Assembly: GCF_029017505.1 (NCBI RefSeq)
Contig: NZ_JAQGEI010000009.1
Span: forward strand, 1 to 64,000
DNA from: Sedimenticola hydrogenitrophicus
GTDB lineage: Bacteria; Pseudomonadota; Gammaproteobacteria; Chromatiales; Chromatiaceae
DNA length: 64,000 nucleotides
Reading direction: 5' to 3'
Shown: positions 34,174 through 43,032 of the stretch, piece after piece
How positions within the stretch are numbered: the stretch's first letter is position 1
Layout: each line of letters starts with the position of its first letter
Translations under genes and position numbers: made by a program
The notes under the pieces: model-generated
What the model was told of the DNA's origin: nothing
Database searches by the model: none
The model's input: only the letters and a program-made list of their open reading frames with translations

Positions 34174-35009
34174 CAGTGGTTACCCAGCATCTCGGAGAGC
34201 TCCCGGGAGCGTTCGCAGGCCCCGGTGACGGCCTTTTCGAACAGTGCCCGGAGTTCGCCCTGTTCCAGGATCGACAGGGCGCGCTCGGTGGTGCCGCCGG
34301 GCGAGGTGACCTTCTGGCGCAGGGCAGCCGGGCCGTCGCTGCTCTCGATGGCCATGCGTGCGGCGCCGAGGGCGGTCTGGATGGTGAGCAGGCGGGCCGT
34401 ATCGGCGGTCAGGCCGTTGGCGATGGCGGCCGCCTCCATGGCCTCCATGACCAGGAAAAAGTAGGCCGGGCCGCTGCCGGAGAGGGCGGTGACGACGTCC
34501 ATCAGCGCCTCGTCATCGACCCAGCGGGTGAGGCCCACCGCGCGCAGGATCGATTCCGCCAGATCCCGCTGCGCCGCGGATACGCTGCCGCCGGCATGCA
34601 GCACGGTGGCACCGGCCTGCAGCATCGCCGGAGTGTTGGGCATGCTGCGTACCAGGGTGATGTCGCCACCCAGCCACGCCTGCAGGTCCGCCTCGCGGAT
34701 ACCGGCGGCGATCGAGACGACCAGGGGATGGCGCTGTTGCACGGCGGCCCTGATGTCCCCGCATACCTGCTCCAGGGCCTGCGGTTTGACCGCCAGCACC
34801 ACCACGTCCGCCCGCTGGACGGCGTCGATGTTGTCCGTCGCCGACTGGATGCCGAAGCGGGCCGAGAGATCGGCCAGCTTGCCGTTGTCGGGGTCGCTGG
34901 CAACGATCTTTTTCGGTGCATAACCGTCCGCCACCAGGCCGCCGATCAGGCTGGAGGCCATATTGCCGGCACCGATGAATGTGATTGTCTTGCTGCTCAT
35001 GTCGCTCAT
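34173..35009 (-). CDS. proC: Pyrroline-5-carboxylate reductase
   Basis: A 278-residue enzyme making the last step of proline synthesis with NAD(P)H. The Rossmann start is FIGAGNMASSLIGGL, and LSGSGPAYFFLVMEAM and TSPGGTTERAL are diagnostic. ATG 35009 is used; an internal ATG at 35000 is an alternative. It lies in the yggS-proC-yggT-yggU series. Confidence 0.97.
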   Translation of the reverse strand: MSDMSSKTITFIGAGNMASSLIGGLVADGYAPKKIVASDPDNGKLADLSARFGIQSATDNIDAVQRADVVVLAVKPQALEQVCGDIRAAVQQRHPLVVSIAAGIREADLQAWLGGDITLVRSMPNTPAMLQAGATVLHAGGSVSAAQRDLAESILRAVGLTRWVDDEALMDVVTALSGSGPAYFFLVMEAMEAAAIANGLTADTARLLTIQTALGAARMAIESSDGPAALRQKVTSPGGTTERALSILEQGELRALFEKAVTGACERSRELSEMLGNH

Positions 35010-35123
35010 AGTAATTGTTTGTGGTGGTTGATGGCAGCCCGGTTGGCTGGAGTTCCTATCCTAGCGCATTCGCATCGGCTGATATATCCCTGATCAGATT
35101 TGGCCTGATCACATTTGGCCGGC

Positions 35124-35822
35124 TCAGGTTTGACCGGAATAATCTCTCGGACCGAAGATGGCGGTGCCGATGCGCACCAGGGTCGCGCCTTCGGCGATGG
35201 CCGCCTCCAGGTCGTCGGTCATGCCCATGGAGAGGGTGGTCAGCGGCAACCCGGCGGTGGCCAGTTCATCCCTGAGTTGCCGCAGTCGCCGGAACGGCAG
35301 GCGTTGCGCGTCCAGTTGTGCGGCGGGTGCCGGCAGGGTCATCAGGCCCTGCAATGCGAGCCGCGGGTATTCCGGCATCGCCTCGATCAGCCCCCGGACT
35401 TCGCCCGGGGAGATCCCCGATTTGCTCTCTTCGTCATCGATCTTGATCTGCAGGCAGATCTTCAGCGGCGCCAGCCGGGCCGGCCGCTGGTCGTTGAGGC
35501 GGCGGATCTGGCGGAGAGTGTCGATACTGTGAACCCAGTCGAAATTTTCCGCTATGGCGCGCGTCTTGTTTCCCTGTATCCTGCCGATGAAGTGCCACTC
35601 CAGGCCCAGATCCCGGAGCTGTCCGATCTTGTCGAGGGCCTCCTGGATATAGCTCTCGCCGAAACAGCGCTGACCCGCCGCCACCGCCTGGCGAATATCC
35701 TCCGCCGGCCGGGTTTTGCTGACCGCCAGCAGCTGCACGGAACCCGCTTCGCGCCGGTAGGTCTGTTCCGCCTGACGGATGCGTTGGCGGACGGCGTTGA
35801 GGCGGGACTGGATGGCGGACAT
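35124..35822 (-). CDS. yggS: PLP homeostasis protein YggS
   Basis: A 232-residue alanine-racemase-like barrel binding pyridoxal phosphate on K36 (LLAVSKTRP). FGESYIQEAL, LEWHFIGRIQGNKTR and LSMGMTDDLEAAI match the family. It keeps free PLP in balance rather than catalysing a known reaction. It is divergent from pilT. Confidence 0.95.
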   Translation of the reverse strand: MSAIQSRLNAVRQRIRQAEQTYRREAGSVQLLAVSKTRPAEDIRQAVAAGQRCFGESYIQEALDKIGQLRDLGLEWHFIGRIQGNKTRAIAENFDWVHSIDTLRQIRRLNDQRPARLAPLKICLQIKIDDEESKSGISPGEVRGLIEAMPEYPRLALQGLMTLPAPAAQLDAQRLPFRRLRQLRDELATAGLPLTTLSMGMTDDLEAAIAEGATLVRIGTAIFGPRDYSGQT

Positions 35823-35991
35823 GATCTTGTTGGGCCTGTGTGTCTATAATAGGGTGGTAGCGGGGCGCGCTAGGATATTACAACAAAAAACGCCAGATTC
35901 CCCAACAATGGTCGCTAATCCATCAGGGGCGGTACCGGGAATGCCGGTGAGCTGGTATCACGACGTGCCATACCGATAACAAAATGACGGG

Positions 35992-36035
35992 AGAGGGGTT
36001 GTATGGATATTGCAGAGGGGTTGTATGGATATTGC
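35992..36035 (+). repeat. 22-bp tandem duplication of the pilT start region
   Basis: Two perfect back-to-back copies (35992-36013, 36014-36035), each with the Shine-Dalgarno-like AGAGGGG and the start ATGGATATTGC. The shift of 22 bp puts the first ATG (36003) out of frame with pilT (36025). Confidence 0.9.
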
Positions 36036-36038
36036 TGA
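36003..36038 (+). other. Overlapping upstream mini-ORF (decoy start) of pilT
   Basis: The ATG in the first copy of the duplication reads MDIAEGLYGYC and stops at TGA 36036-36038, after overlapping the true pilT start. It has the same AGAGGGG signal as pilT, so ribosomes could start at either site. This would lower or couple PilT production. It is seen in sequence; the effect is inferred. Confidence 0.5.
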
Positions 36039-37065
36039 GCTGCTTGCCTTCAGCGTCAAGCATGAGGCGTCCGACTTGCATATTTCGGCGGGCTTGCCGC
36101 CGATGATCCGGGTGGATGGGGATATTCGCCGGATCAACGTGCCGGCACTGGATCACAAGATCGTTCATGGTCTGGTGTACGACATCATGAATGACAAACA
36201 GCGGAAGGATTACGAGGAGTTTCTGGAAACCGATTTCTCCTTCGAGATTCCGGGGCTGGCCCGCTTCCGTGTGAATGCCTTCAACCAGGATCGCGGCGCC
36301 TCGGCGGTGTTCCGTACCATCCCCTCCAAGGTGCTGAGCCTGGAAGACCTGGGCTGTCCGGAGACCTTTAAGGATATCGTCAATGTCCCCCGCGGACTGG
36401 TGCTGGTGACCGGGCCGACCGGCTCGGGCAAATCCACCACCCTGGCGGCGATGATGGATTACAAGAACGACAACGAGTATGCCCACATCCTCACTATCGA
36501 GGATCCGATCGAGTTTGTGCATACCAGCAAGAAGTGCCTGATCAATCAGCGCGAGGTGCACCGCGATACCCTGGGCTTCTCCGAGGCGTTGCGTTCGGCG
36601 CTGCGTGAGGATCCGGATATCATCCTGGTGGGCGAGCTGCGCGACCTGGAGACCATCCGTCTGGCATTGACGGCGGCCGAGACCGGCCACCTGGTGTTCG
36701 GCACCCTGCATACCAGTTCGGCGGCCAAGACCATCGACCGTATTATCGACGTGTTCCCGGCCGGCGAGAAGTCGATGGTGCGCTCCATGCTGTCCGAGTC
36801 GCTACGTTCGGTGATCGCCCAGACCCTGCTGAAGAAGGTGGGGGGCGGCCGTACCGCCGCCTGGGAGATCATGGTCGGTACCCCGGCGATCCGCAACCTG
36901 ATCCGCGAGGACAAGGTGGCACAAATGTATTCGGCGATCCAGACCGGGCAGGCCCACGGCATGCAGACCCTGGACCAGCATCTGCAGGAGTTGGTGAAGA
37001 AAGGGATGATCAGCCGGCTGGATGCCCGCGCCAAGGCGGCCAACAAGGCGATATTCAGCGGTTGA
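36025..37065 (+). CDS. pilT: Type IV pilus retraction ATPase PilT
   Basis: A 346-residue hexameric motor that pulls pilin subunits back into the membrane. Walker A is TGPTGSGKSTTLA (about residue 131), and the Asp box and Walker B follow (IILVGELRDLETI). The PilT-specific motif is AIRNLIREDK near residue 290. The true start is ATG 36025 (MDIAELLAFSV), matching family N-termini. It is followed by pilU after 48 bp. Confidence 0.97.
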   Translation: MDIAELLAFSVKHEASDLHISAGLPPMIRVDGDIRRINVPALDHKIVHGLVYDIMNDKQRKDYEEFLETDFSFEIPGLARFRVNAFNQDRGASAVFRTIPSKVLSLEDLGCPETFKDIVNVPRGLVLVTGPTGSGKSTTLAAMMDYKNDNEYAHILTIEDPIEFVHTSKKCLINQREVHRDTLGFSEALRSALREDPDIILVGELRDLETIRLALTAAETGHLVFGTLHTSSAAKTIDRIIDVFPAGEKSMVRSMLSESLRSVIAQTLLKKVGGGRTAAWEIMVGTPAIRNLIREDKVAQMYSAIQTGQAHGMQTLDQHLQELVKKGMISRLDARAKAANKAIFSG

Positions 37066-37113
37066 GGCAGGCATGAATCATGGAGCCGATGGATATCGGC
37101 AGCGAGGTAGAAA

Positions 37114-38238
37114 GTGGACTTTAATGCAATCTTGAATCTGATGGCCCAGAAAAAGGCCTCCGACCTCTTTGTCACCGCGGGCATGCCGCCCTGTATCAAG
37201 GTGAACGGTCGCATCATGCCGGTGGCCAAGGGCAAGTTCAACGACGAGCAGTCGCGGGAGCTGGTGATGAGCATCATGTCACCGGCCCAGCGCGAGGAGT
37301 TTACCCAGACCAACGAGTGCAACTTCGCGGTCAGCTCCAAGGGGGCCGGCCGGTTCCGGGTCAGCGCCTTCGTGCAGCGCGACGCGGTGGGCATGGTGCT
37401 GCGGCGTATCGAGACACGGATTCCGGAGATCCAGGACCTGCTGCTGCCCCCGGTATTGAAGGAGCTGGCACTGGCCAAGCGCGGCATCGTCTTCTTTGTC
37501 GGCGCCACCGGCACCGGCAAGTCCACCTCGCTGGCCTCCCTGGTGGGTTACCGCAACCGCAACAGTTCCGGACATATCGTCACCATCGAGGATCCGATCG
37601 AGTTCATCCACAACCATGACGGCTGCATCATCACCCAGCGCGAGGTGGGGATCGATACCGAGTCCTACGAGGTGGCGCTGAGAAACACCCTGCGCCAGGC
37701 CCCGGACGTGATCCTGATCGGCGAGATCCGCACCCGCGAGACCATGGAACACGCCATCGCGTTTGCCGAGACCGGCCATCTGGTGCTCTCCACCTTGCAT
37801 GCCAACAACGCCAACCAGGCACTGGACCGGATTATCAATTTCTTTCCCGAGGACCGCCGCGACCAGGTGTTAATGGACCTGTCGCTGAATCTGCGCGCGG
37901 TCATCGCCCAGCAGCTGATCCGGCGTCCCGATGGCAAGAGCCGGCGTCCGGTGGTGGAGGTCCTGATCAATACCCCACTGGCCTCCGACCTGATCCGCAA
38001 GGGCGAGGTGCACAAGCTGAAGGAGCTGATGAAGCGCTCCTCGGAGCAGGGCATGATCACCTTCGATCAGGCGCTCTACAAGCTCTACACCGAGGGCGAG
38101 ATCACCTACGAGGACGCCATCCTGTACGCCGATTCGGCCAACGAGGTGCGCCTGATGATCAAGCTGGGCGGCGGCGAGGCGGAACGCCATGCGGCGAGGA
38201 TGAATACGGTCTCACTGCTCGATCAGGGAGATATGTAG
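37114..38238 (+). CDS. pilU: PilT-dependent retraction ATPase PilU
   Basis: A 374-residue paralogue of PilT that aids retraction under load. Walker A is VGATGTGKSTSLA (about residue 130) and Walker B VILIGEIRTRETM. A 30-residue C-terminal tail (…GGGEAERHAARMNT) distinguishes PilU from PilT. Translation starts at GTG 37114 after GAGGT. Confidence 0.95.
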   Translation: MDFNAILNLMAQKKASDLFVTAGMPPCIKVNGRIMPVAKGKFNDEQSRELVMSIMSPAQREEFTQTNECNFAVSSKGAGRFRVSAFVQRDAVGMVLRRIETRIPEIQDLLLPPVLKELALAKRGIVFFVGATGTGKSTSLASLVGYRNRNSSGHIVTIEDPIEFIHNHDGCIITQREVGIDTESYEVALRNTLRQAPDVILIGEIRTRETMEHAIAFAETGHLVLSTLHANNANQALDRIINFFPEDRRDQVLMDLSLNLRAVIAQQLIRRPDGKSRRPVVEVLINTPLASDLIRKGEVHKLKELMKRSSEQGMITFDQALYKLYTEGEITYEDAILYADSANEVRLMIKLGGGEAERHAARMNTVSLLDQGDM

Positions 38239-38300
38239 CAGCCGTGTAGGGTAGGCACGAAAAGCGTGCCTGTATAGGGTCTCTTCCCCTGAACGACGGC

Positions 38301-38461
38301 GTAGGATGGGTGGAGGAGGAACGACGTAACCCATCAATCGGTCCAGCGGTACCCTCACGGCATGTCACCCGTCGCCCGGCTTCATCCGAAGATGGGTTAC
38401 GGCGCGTCCCGACTGTGGAGAGTCTCCAACAACCGAGGATGTGCGCCTCCACCCATCCTAC
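38301..38461. repeat. 161-bp palindromic (MITE-like) element
   Basis: Perfect 15-bp ends GTAGGATGGGTGGAG (38301-38315) and its complement (38447-38461). Nested inside are GTAACCCATC (38327-38336) and GATGGGTTAC (38391-38400). It lies between the convergent pilU and PyrK-like genes, with a shorter palindrome (GTAGGCACG / CGTGCCT near 38250-38270) next to it. Confidence 0.75.
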
Positions 38462-38515
38462 ACGTTGAACATGATCCATAGGGCGCCCCGTGGGCGCCGT
38501 CGGTGGTGTGGCTGA

Positions 38516-39421
38516 TCAGGCGGGAAACACCGCGCGTGCGTCAAACACCGGCCCATCCACGCAGACCCGCTTCATGGCCGGGCCCCGGTCGGTCTGCACC
38601 TCCACCACGCAACCGGCGCAGCCACCCACCCCGCAGGCCATGAACTCCTCCAGCGACACCTGGCAGGGCAGGCCAAACTCGTCGGCCAGCCGCGCCACGC
38701 TCTCCAGCATCGGATGGGGTCCGCAGGAGAAGATCTCCACCTGGGCCAGCGCCTCTGGCGGCAGTGTCCGCAACCAGTGCCGTGCCAGGTCGGTGACATA
38801 GCCTTCGTGGCAGCCGGGGAAGCCCTGCTGGCTGGCCAGCCGGCTGGGGATGTGCCAGTCATCCAGCAGCGGCATGCTGGCGATCACCCCGTCCGGCATC
38901 TCCGGCATGAGCAGGCTGGAGGGCTGGGGCTGGAAGGGAAAGGGCACCTCGGAGCCGAGGATCACCAGCGGCCGGAAGTCGGCATTGCCCGCCAGCGTCT
39001 GGGCGATGAAGACCATCGGCGGCATACCCACGCCGCCACCGATCAGCAGCGGCCGCGAGCGCTCCGCATGGAGCCGGAAGGGCACGCCGATCGGCCCCAG
39101 GAGACTGATCCGCTCGCCCGGCTGGCGCCGGGCCAGCAGGCGGGTACCGTCGCCCACCGCCTTGTAGAGGAGTTCGATCCAACCCTGTTCGGCCGAGGCG
39201 CGCATGATGGAGATGGGGCGGCGCAGCGGCTTGGATGTGTCGCACTGAATATGCGCGAAACTGCCAGGCAGTGCCCGCTCGGCGCAGCGCGGCGCCTGCA
39301 GGCGCAGGATGTACTGGTCACCCGCGAAGGCCTGGTGGGAGAGGATCTCCGCCTCCTCCAGGAAAATGGTTTCGCGATGGCTTCTACGCGCTGTTGTATG
39401 TTGGGTTGTATGCTGGGTCAT
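38516..39421 (-). CDS. PyrK-like dihydroorotate dehydrogenase electron-transfer subunit
   Basis: A 301-residue FAD and [2Fe-2S] oxidoreductase. The FAD domain has RPISIMRA, the NAD-binding part has LLIGGGVGMPPMVFIA and CGPHPML. The cluster motif is CGVGGCAGC with the fourth Cys in KRVCVDGP, as in PyrK. PyrK normally feeds electrons from PyrD to NAD+, but no pyrD lies here. It follows pyrC' across a MITE-like element whose end provides its Shine-Dalgarno (GGAG, 9 nt before ATG 39421). The N-terminus carries a small TQHTTQHTT duplication. Confidence 0.85.
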   Translation of the reverse strand: MTQHTTQHTTARRSHRETIFLEEAEILSHQAFAGDQYILRLQAPRCAERALPGSFAHIQCDTSKPLRRPISIMRASAEQGWIELLYKAVGDGTRLLARRQPGERISLLGPIGVPFRLHAERSRPLLIGGGVGMPPMVFIAQTLAGNADFRPLVILGSEVPFPFQPQPSSLLMPEMPDGVIASMPLLDDWHIPSRLASQQGFPGCHEGYVTDLARHWLRTLPPEALAQVEIFSCGPHPMLESVARLADEFGLPCQVSLEEFMACGVGGCAGCVVEVQTDRGPAMKRVCVDGPVFDARAVFPA

Positions 39422-39428
39422 AGGCTAG

Positions 39429-39692
39429 TGCTCCGGCAATGTGATAAATGCGAGTTCAGTGAGCTTGTCAGCGTTCATGGCAAGGCGCGCCTCGCCGGCA
39501 ATGGTCGGCTCCCTTGGCAAGAGGCGCAACGCAGTCCATGGGCGCTGACAAGCTCACCCTTCGGGCGTCCCTGTGGTGTCCCGCAGCCGCGTTGCAGCGC
39601 TTGACAAGGGAACCCGCCATTGCCTGCGCACTGCGCCTTGCTGCGCAACGCCACAGGGACGCTGAATCCGTAATTATCACATTGACGGAGCA
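39429..39692. mobile_element. 264-bp MITE-like element, copy R1
   Basis: Terminal inverted repeats of about 30 bp starting TGCTCCG(G/T)CAATGTGATAA, with inner paired blocks such as GCGTCCCTGTGG / CCACAGGGACGC. It carries no transposase. It is about 95% identical to R2 (48170-48431) in the opposite orientation. The right end holds the pyrC' stop and the left end the Shine-Dalgarno of the PyrK-like gene. Confidence 0.85.
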
Positions 39693-41002
39693 CTGGTTAC
39701 TGCCTGGGTTGAGCTGGCGGATTGGTAGACGATACGGCCCTCGAACAGGGTATGGGTCACCTGGCCCTGGAACTCCCAGCCGATGAACGGGGTGTTACGC
39801 CCTGCGCTGGGCAGCTCGTCGCGCTTGAGTTCCCAGTGTTTGTTGGGATCGAACAGACAGAGGTCCGCGCTGCTGCCGGGAGTGAGCCTGCCGTAGGGGA
39901 GGTCGAGGATATCCGCAGGTCCACAGGTGATGCGGGCGATCGCCTCGGACAGGCCGAGCACCCCCTCGTCCACCAGCTTGAGGGTCAACGGGAGCAGGGT
40001 CTGCAGCCCGGCCATGCCGGTGGCGGTGGAGGGAAAGGGCGCCTCCTTGGCGTCCGCTTTCAGCGGTTGATGATCCGAACAGATGGCACCGATCACCCCC
40101 TTGGCCACGGCCAGGCGCAGGGCGTCGCGGTCGGCGAGGCTGCGCAGCGGCGGATTCAGGTGGCAGTTGCTGTTGAACTCCTCGATATCCATCTCGGTCA
40201 GGTGCAACTGGTGGGCGGCCACGTTGGCGGAGACCTGGAGGCGCTGCTGCTGGGCCTGTTCGATCATGCGCGCGGCGGTGCCGCTGGAGAGCAGGTGGAA
40301 ATGGATGCGGCAGCCGGTGTGCTCGGCCAGGGCCAGATCCCGCGCCACCGCCACCGATTCGGCCGCTTCCGGGATGCCGGGCAGTCCCAGCCGGGCGCTC
40401 ACTGGCCCCTCGTGGGCGTAACCGTTGTTGCGCAGGTGGCGGTCCTCCGGACGCAGAATCGCGGTGATGCCGAAGGTGGCGGCATACTCCAGGGCGCGCC
40501 GCTCCACCAGGGTATTGGCCAGCGGCGCATAGGCGTTGCTCATGGCGACACAGCCGGCCCGCTTCAGCGCCACCATCTCGCTCAGGTGTTCACCGGCCAG
40601 TTGCTGGGTCATGGCGCCGATCGGCAGCACGCGGGCGCGGGCGGCGCGCTTGGCACGGCGCAGCAGCAGGGTGACCACCGCCGGGGTGTCGATGATCGGG
40701 TCGGTATCCGGCGGGCAGCAGAGGGTGGTGATGCCGGAGCGGGCGGCCACCGCGGTTTCGCTGGCGATGGTGGTGATATGTTCCTGGCCCGGTTCGCGCA
40801 TTCGCGCGCTCAGGTCCACCAGGCCGGGGCAGACGATGAGTCCGTCGGCATCGATGGTGTGCTGGGCGGTAAAGTCGTCCGGCCGTTCGCCGATGGCGAG
40901 GACCCGGCCGTTTTGGATATAGAGGTCGCGGATGGCGTCAATACCGTTGGCCGGGTCGATCAGCCGGCCGCCGAGGATCTGGATGCTGTTCATGCCGCTC
41001 AT
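39677..41002 (-). CDS. pyrC': Dihydroorotase-like protein PyrC' (probably inactive)
   Basis: A 441-residue amidohydrolase-fold protein. Active dihydroorotases carry metal ligands as D-x-H-x-H-L-R; here the segment reads [11 protein letters not shown], so both histidines are lost. This matches the non-catalytic PyrC'/PyrX of Pseudomonas, which holds the PyrB dodecamer together. It overlaps pyrB by 4 bp, in line with an equimolar complex. The final residues TSAPSM and the TGA stop are encoded by the terminal repeat of element R1. A working dihydroorotase must exist elsewhere. Confidence 0.9.
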   Translation of the reverse strand: MSGMNSIQILGGRLIDPANGIDAIRDLYIQNGRVLAIGERPDDFTAQHTIDADGLIVCPGLVDLSARMREPGQEHITTIASETAVAARSGITTLCCPPDTDPIIDTPAVVTLLLRRAKRAARARVLPIGAMTQQLAGEHLSEMVALKRAGCVAMSNAYAPLANTLVERRALEYAATFGITAILRPEDRHLRNNGYAHEGPVSARLGLPGIPEAAESVAVARDLALAEHTGCRIHFHLLSSGTAARMIEQAQQQRLQVSANVAAHQLHLTEMDIEEFNSNCHLNPPLRSLADRDALRLAVAKGVIGAICSDHQPLKADAKEAPFPSTATGMAGLQTLLPLTLKLVDEGVLGLSEAIARITCGPADILDLPYGRLTPGSSADLCLFDPNKHWELKRDELPSAGRNTPFIGWEFQGQVTHTLFEGRIVYQSASSTQAVTSAPSM

Positions 41003-41976
41003 CGTGCCGCCGCTCCCTGGGCCTGGGTTCCCATGGTCATGGACATCACCGCCATGCGCACGGCGATGCCGAAACTTACCTGTTGCAGGATCACCGAGCG
41101 GGGGCCGTCGGCCACCTGGGAGTCCATCTCCACGCCCCGGTTGATCGGGCCGGGATGCATCACGATGGCATCCGGTTTGGCCGCCCTGAGCCGTTTCTCG
41201 GTGAGCCCGTAGAGCTGGAAGTATTCATGTTCGCTGGGCAGCAGGGCGCCGGTCATGCGCTCCTTCTGCAGGCGCAGCATGATCACCACGTCCACGTCGC
41301 GGATGCCCTCCTCGAGATCATGGAAGACATGCACCCCCAGGCTGCGGGTGTCGGCCGGCAGCAGGGTGCGCGGCGCAATCACCCGCACCTCGGAGGTGCC
41401 CAGGGTGTTGAGGGCGAGGATCTGCGAACGGGCCACCCGTGAGTGCAGGATGTCGCCGACGATGGCGACCCGCAGGCCGGCAAAGTCGCCCTTGTGGCGG
41501 CGGATAGTGAACATGTCCAGCATCGCCTGGGTGGGGTGGGCATGCTGGCCATCACCGGCGTTGATGACGCTGATATGGGGGGCGGCGTAGCTGGCGAAGA
41601 AGTGCGCGGCACCGCTGTCCGAGTGGCGGATCACGAACATGTCCACGTGCATCGCCTCGAGATTGCGCAGGGTGTCCAGCAGGGTCTCGCCCTTGGTGGT
41701 GGAGGAGGTGCCGACATTGAGGTTGAGCACGTCCGCCGAGAGTCTTTTCGCCGCCACCTCGAAGGTGGTGCGGGTGCGGGTACTGTTCTCGAAGAACAGG
41801 TTGCAGATGGTCTTGCCGCGCAGCAGCGGCACCTTCTTCACCACCCGTTCCGATACCCCGGTAAAGGATTCGGCGGTGTCGAGGATCTCGGTCAGCATCT
41901 CCCGCTTGAGGCCGTCGATGGTGAGGAAGTGCTTGAGTCGGCCGTGGCTGTCGAGTTGGATATTGGGCTTGCTCAC
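40999..41976 (-). CDS. pyrB: Aspartate carbamoyltransferase catalytic subunit
   Basis: A 325-residue enzyme for the committed step of pyrimidine synthesis. The carbamoyl-phosphate motif is [10 protein letters not shown], and [10 protein letters not shown], the active-site lysine loop and [12 protein letters not shown] are present. An N-terminal extension ([19 protein letters not shown]) is of the kind seen in class A ATCases working with PyrC'. It overlaps pyrR at its start (4 bp) and pyrC' at its end. Confidence 0.97.
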   Translation of the reverse strand: MSKPNIQLDSHGRLKHFLTIDGLKREMLTEILDTAESFTGVSERVVKKVPLLRGKTICNLFFENSTRTRTTFEVAAKRLSADVLNLNVGTSSTTKGETLLDTLRNLEAMHVDMFVIRHSDSGAAHFFASYAAPHISVINAGDGQHAHPTQAMLDMFTIRRHKGDFAGLRVAIVGDILHSRVARSQILALNTLGTSEVRVIAPRTLLPADTRSLGVHVFHDLEEGIRDVDVVIMLRLQKERMTGALLPSEHEYFQLYGLTEKRLRAAKPDAIVMHPGPINRGVEMDSQVADGPRSVILQQVSFGIAVRMAVMSMTMGTQAQGAAAR

Positions 41977-42518
41977 GATGTTCCCCTGGTCTCCTGTTTG
42001 GAGGTGCCGATGATCAGGTTGAGCGGGTCCGGCCCGGTCAAGGTTATCTGTTGTTCATGGGTCAGGGGTGGCCGCACGCCCACCACGCTGGGTTGAATCG
42101 GCAGCTCGCGGCCGCTGCGCTCCACCAGGGTGGCAAGCAGGATCGAGGCCGGACGTCCATAGTCGAAGATTTCGTTCATCGCCGCGCGGATGGTGCGGCC
42201 GGTCTGCAGCACGTCGTCCACCAGGATGATGTGACGGTCCTCGACCTCGAACGGGATCTGTGACGGTTTGACCTTGGGGTTCATGCCGATGCGGGTGAAA
42301 TCGTCCCGGTAGAAGGAGATGTCCAGGGTGCCCAGCGGCTGTTTGATCCCCAGCAGTTTGTGCAGGCGCTCCGCCAGCCAGACTCCGCCGGTGTGGATGC
42401 CGATCATCACCGGGTCCCGGGCCTGCTGCACCTCCAGGCGGGTTTTGATGGCTTGTACCATTTCGCCGATCAGCCCATCAATCGCTTCGGCCTGCATATA
42501 GATTTTATCGTTGTTCAC
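41973..42518 (-). CDS. pyrR: PyrR bifunctional regulator / uracil phosphoribosyltransferase-like
   Basis: A 181-residue PRTase-fold protein with the PRPP loop [17 protein letters not shown]. In pseudomonads PyrR helps control pyr gene expression; in Gram-positives it binds RNA. It starts at ATG 42518, overlapping ruvX by 14 bp, and is coupled to pyrB by 4 bp. No attenuator structure was recognised upstream. Confidence 0.94.
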   Translation of the reverse strand: MNNDKIYMQAEAIDGLIGEMVQAIKTRLEVQQARDPVMIGIHTGGVWLAERLHKLLGIKQPLGTLDISFYRDDFTRIGMNPKVKPSQIPFEVEDRHIILVDDVLQTGRTIRAAMNEIFDYGRPASILLATLVERSGRELPIQPSVVGVRPPLTHEQQITLTGPDPLNLIIGTSKQETRGTS

Positions 42519-42906
42519 TTAACCAGGTTTCCAGGATCAGTTTTGCGGCAATCGCATCAAGTTCATCGTATTTTTTCACGGCGCGCCCCAGCTCCAGCCG
42601 GGCCACCTGTGAGGTCAGCCGCTCGTCGGCCAGGTAGACGGGGAGCCGGTAGCGGCCCTCCAGCTGCCGGGCAAAGCGGCGGGCCAGCGGGGCGATCTCG
42701 GCTTCGCTGTCGTCCATGTCGTAGGGCAGGCCCACCACCAGTGCTTGCGGCAACCACTCGTCGATCAACCGGCCGATGCGCTCCCAGTCCGGCTTTTGGC
42801 GCACCGCCCGCAGGGTGGTCAGCGGGTTGGCGGTGCCGGTCTCCGTCTGGCCGACGGCGATGCCGATCTTGGCGGTGCCGTAGTCAAAGCCCAGTAGTGT
42901 ACCCAT
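42505..42906 (-). CDS. ruvX: Putative Holliday junction resolvase RuvX / YqgF
   Basis: A 133-residue RNase-H-fold nuclease, also linked to 16S rRNA processing. The catalytic Asp is in GFDYGTAKIGIAVG, and further acidic residues are in DERLTS and ELDAIAAKLIL. The length is normal. Its 3' end overlaps the start of pyrR by 14 bp, and algH lies upstream after a 126-bp GC-rich spacer. Confidence 0.95.
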   Translation of the reverse strand: MGTLLGFDYGTAKIGIAVGQTETGTANPLTTLRAVRQKPDWERIGRLIDEWLPQALVVGLPYDMDDSEAEIAPLARRFARQLEGRYRLPVYLADERLTSQVARLELGRAVKKYDELDAIAAKLILETWLSEQR

Positions 42907-43032
42907 TTTTCGGTGCCAGATCAGCGTCGCGTGCGGCAGGCGCCCCGGTACCCGGCCGGTGCCGCGCGCCGTCCCGCTGCGGGTGGCGTGGAGTCGGGGC
43001 GGGCGGTCCGTTGCGGTGAGACGGGGGTCGGG

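Noticed and set aside
35845-35850. TATAAT as pilT promoter -10
   Set aside because: No -35 box at a proper distance and it overlaps the yggS start; could not be supported.
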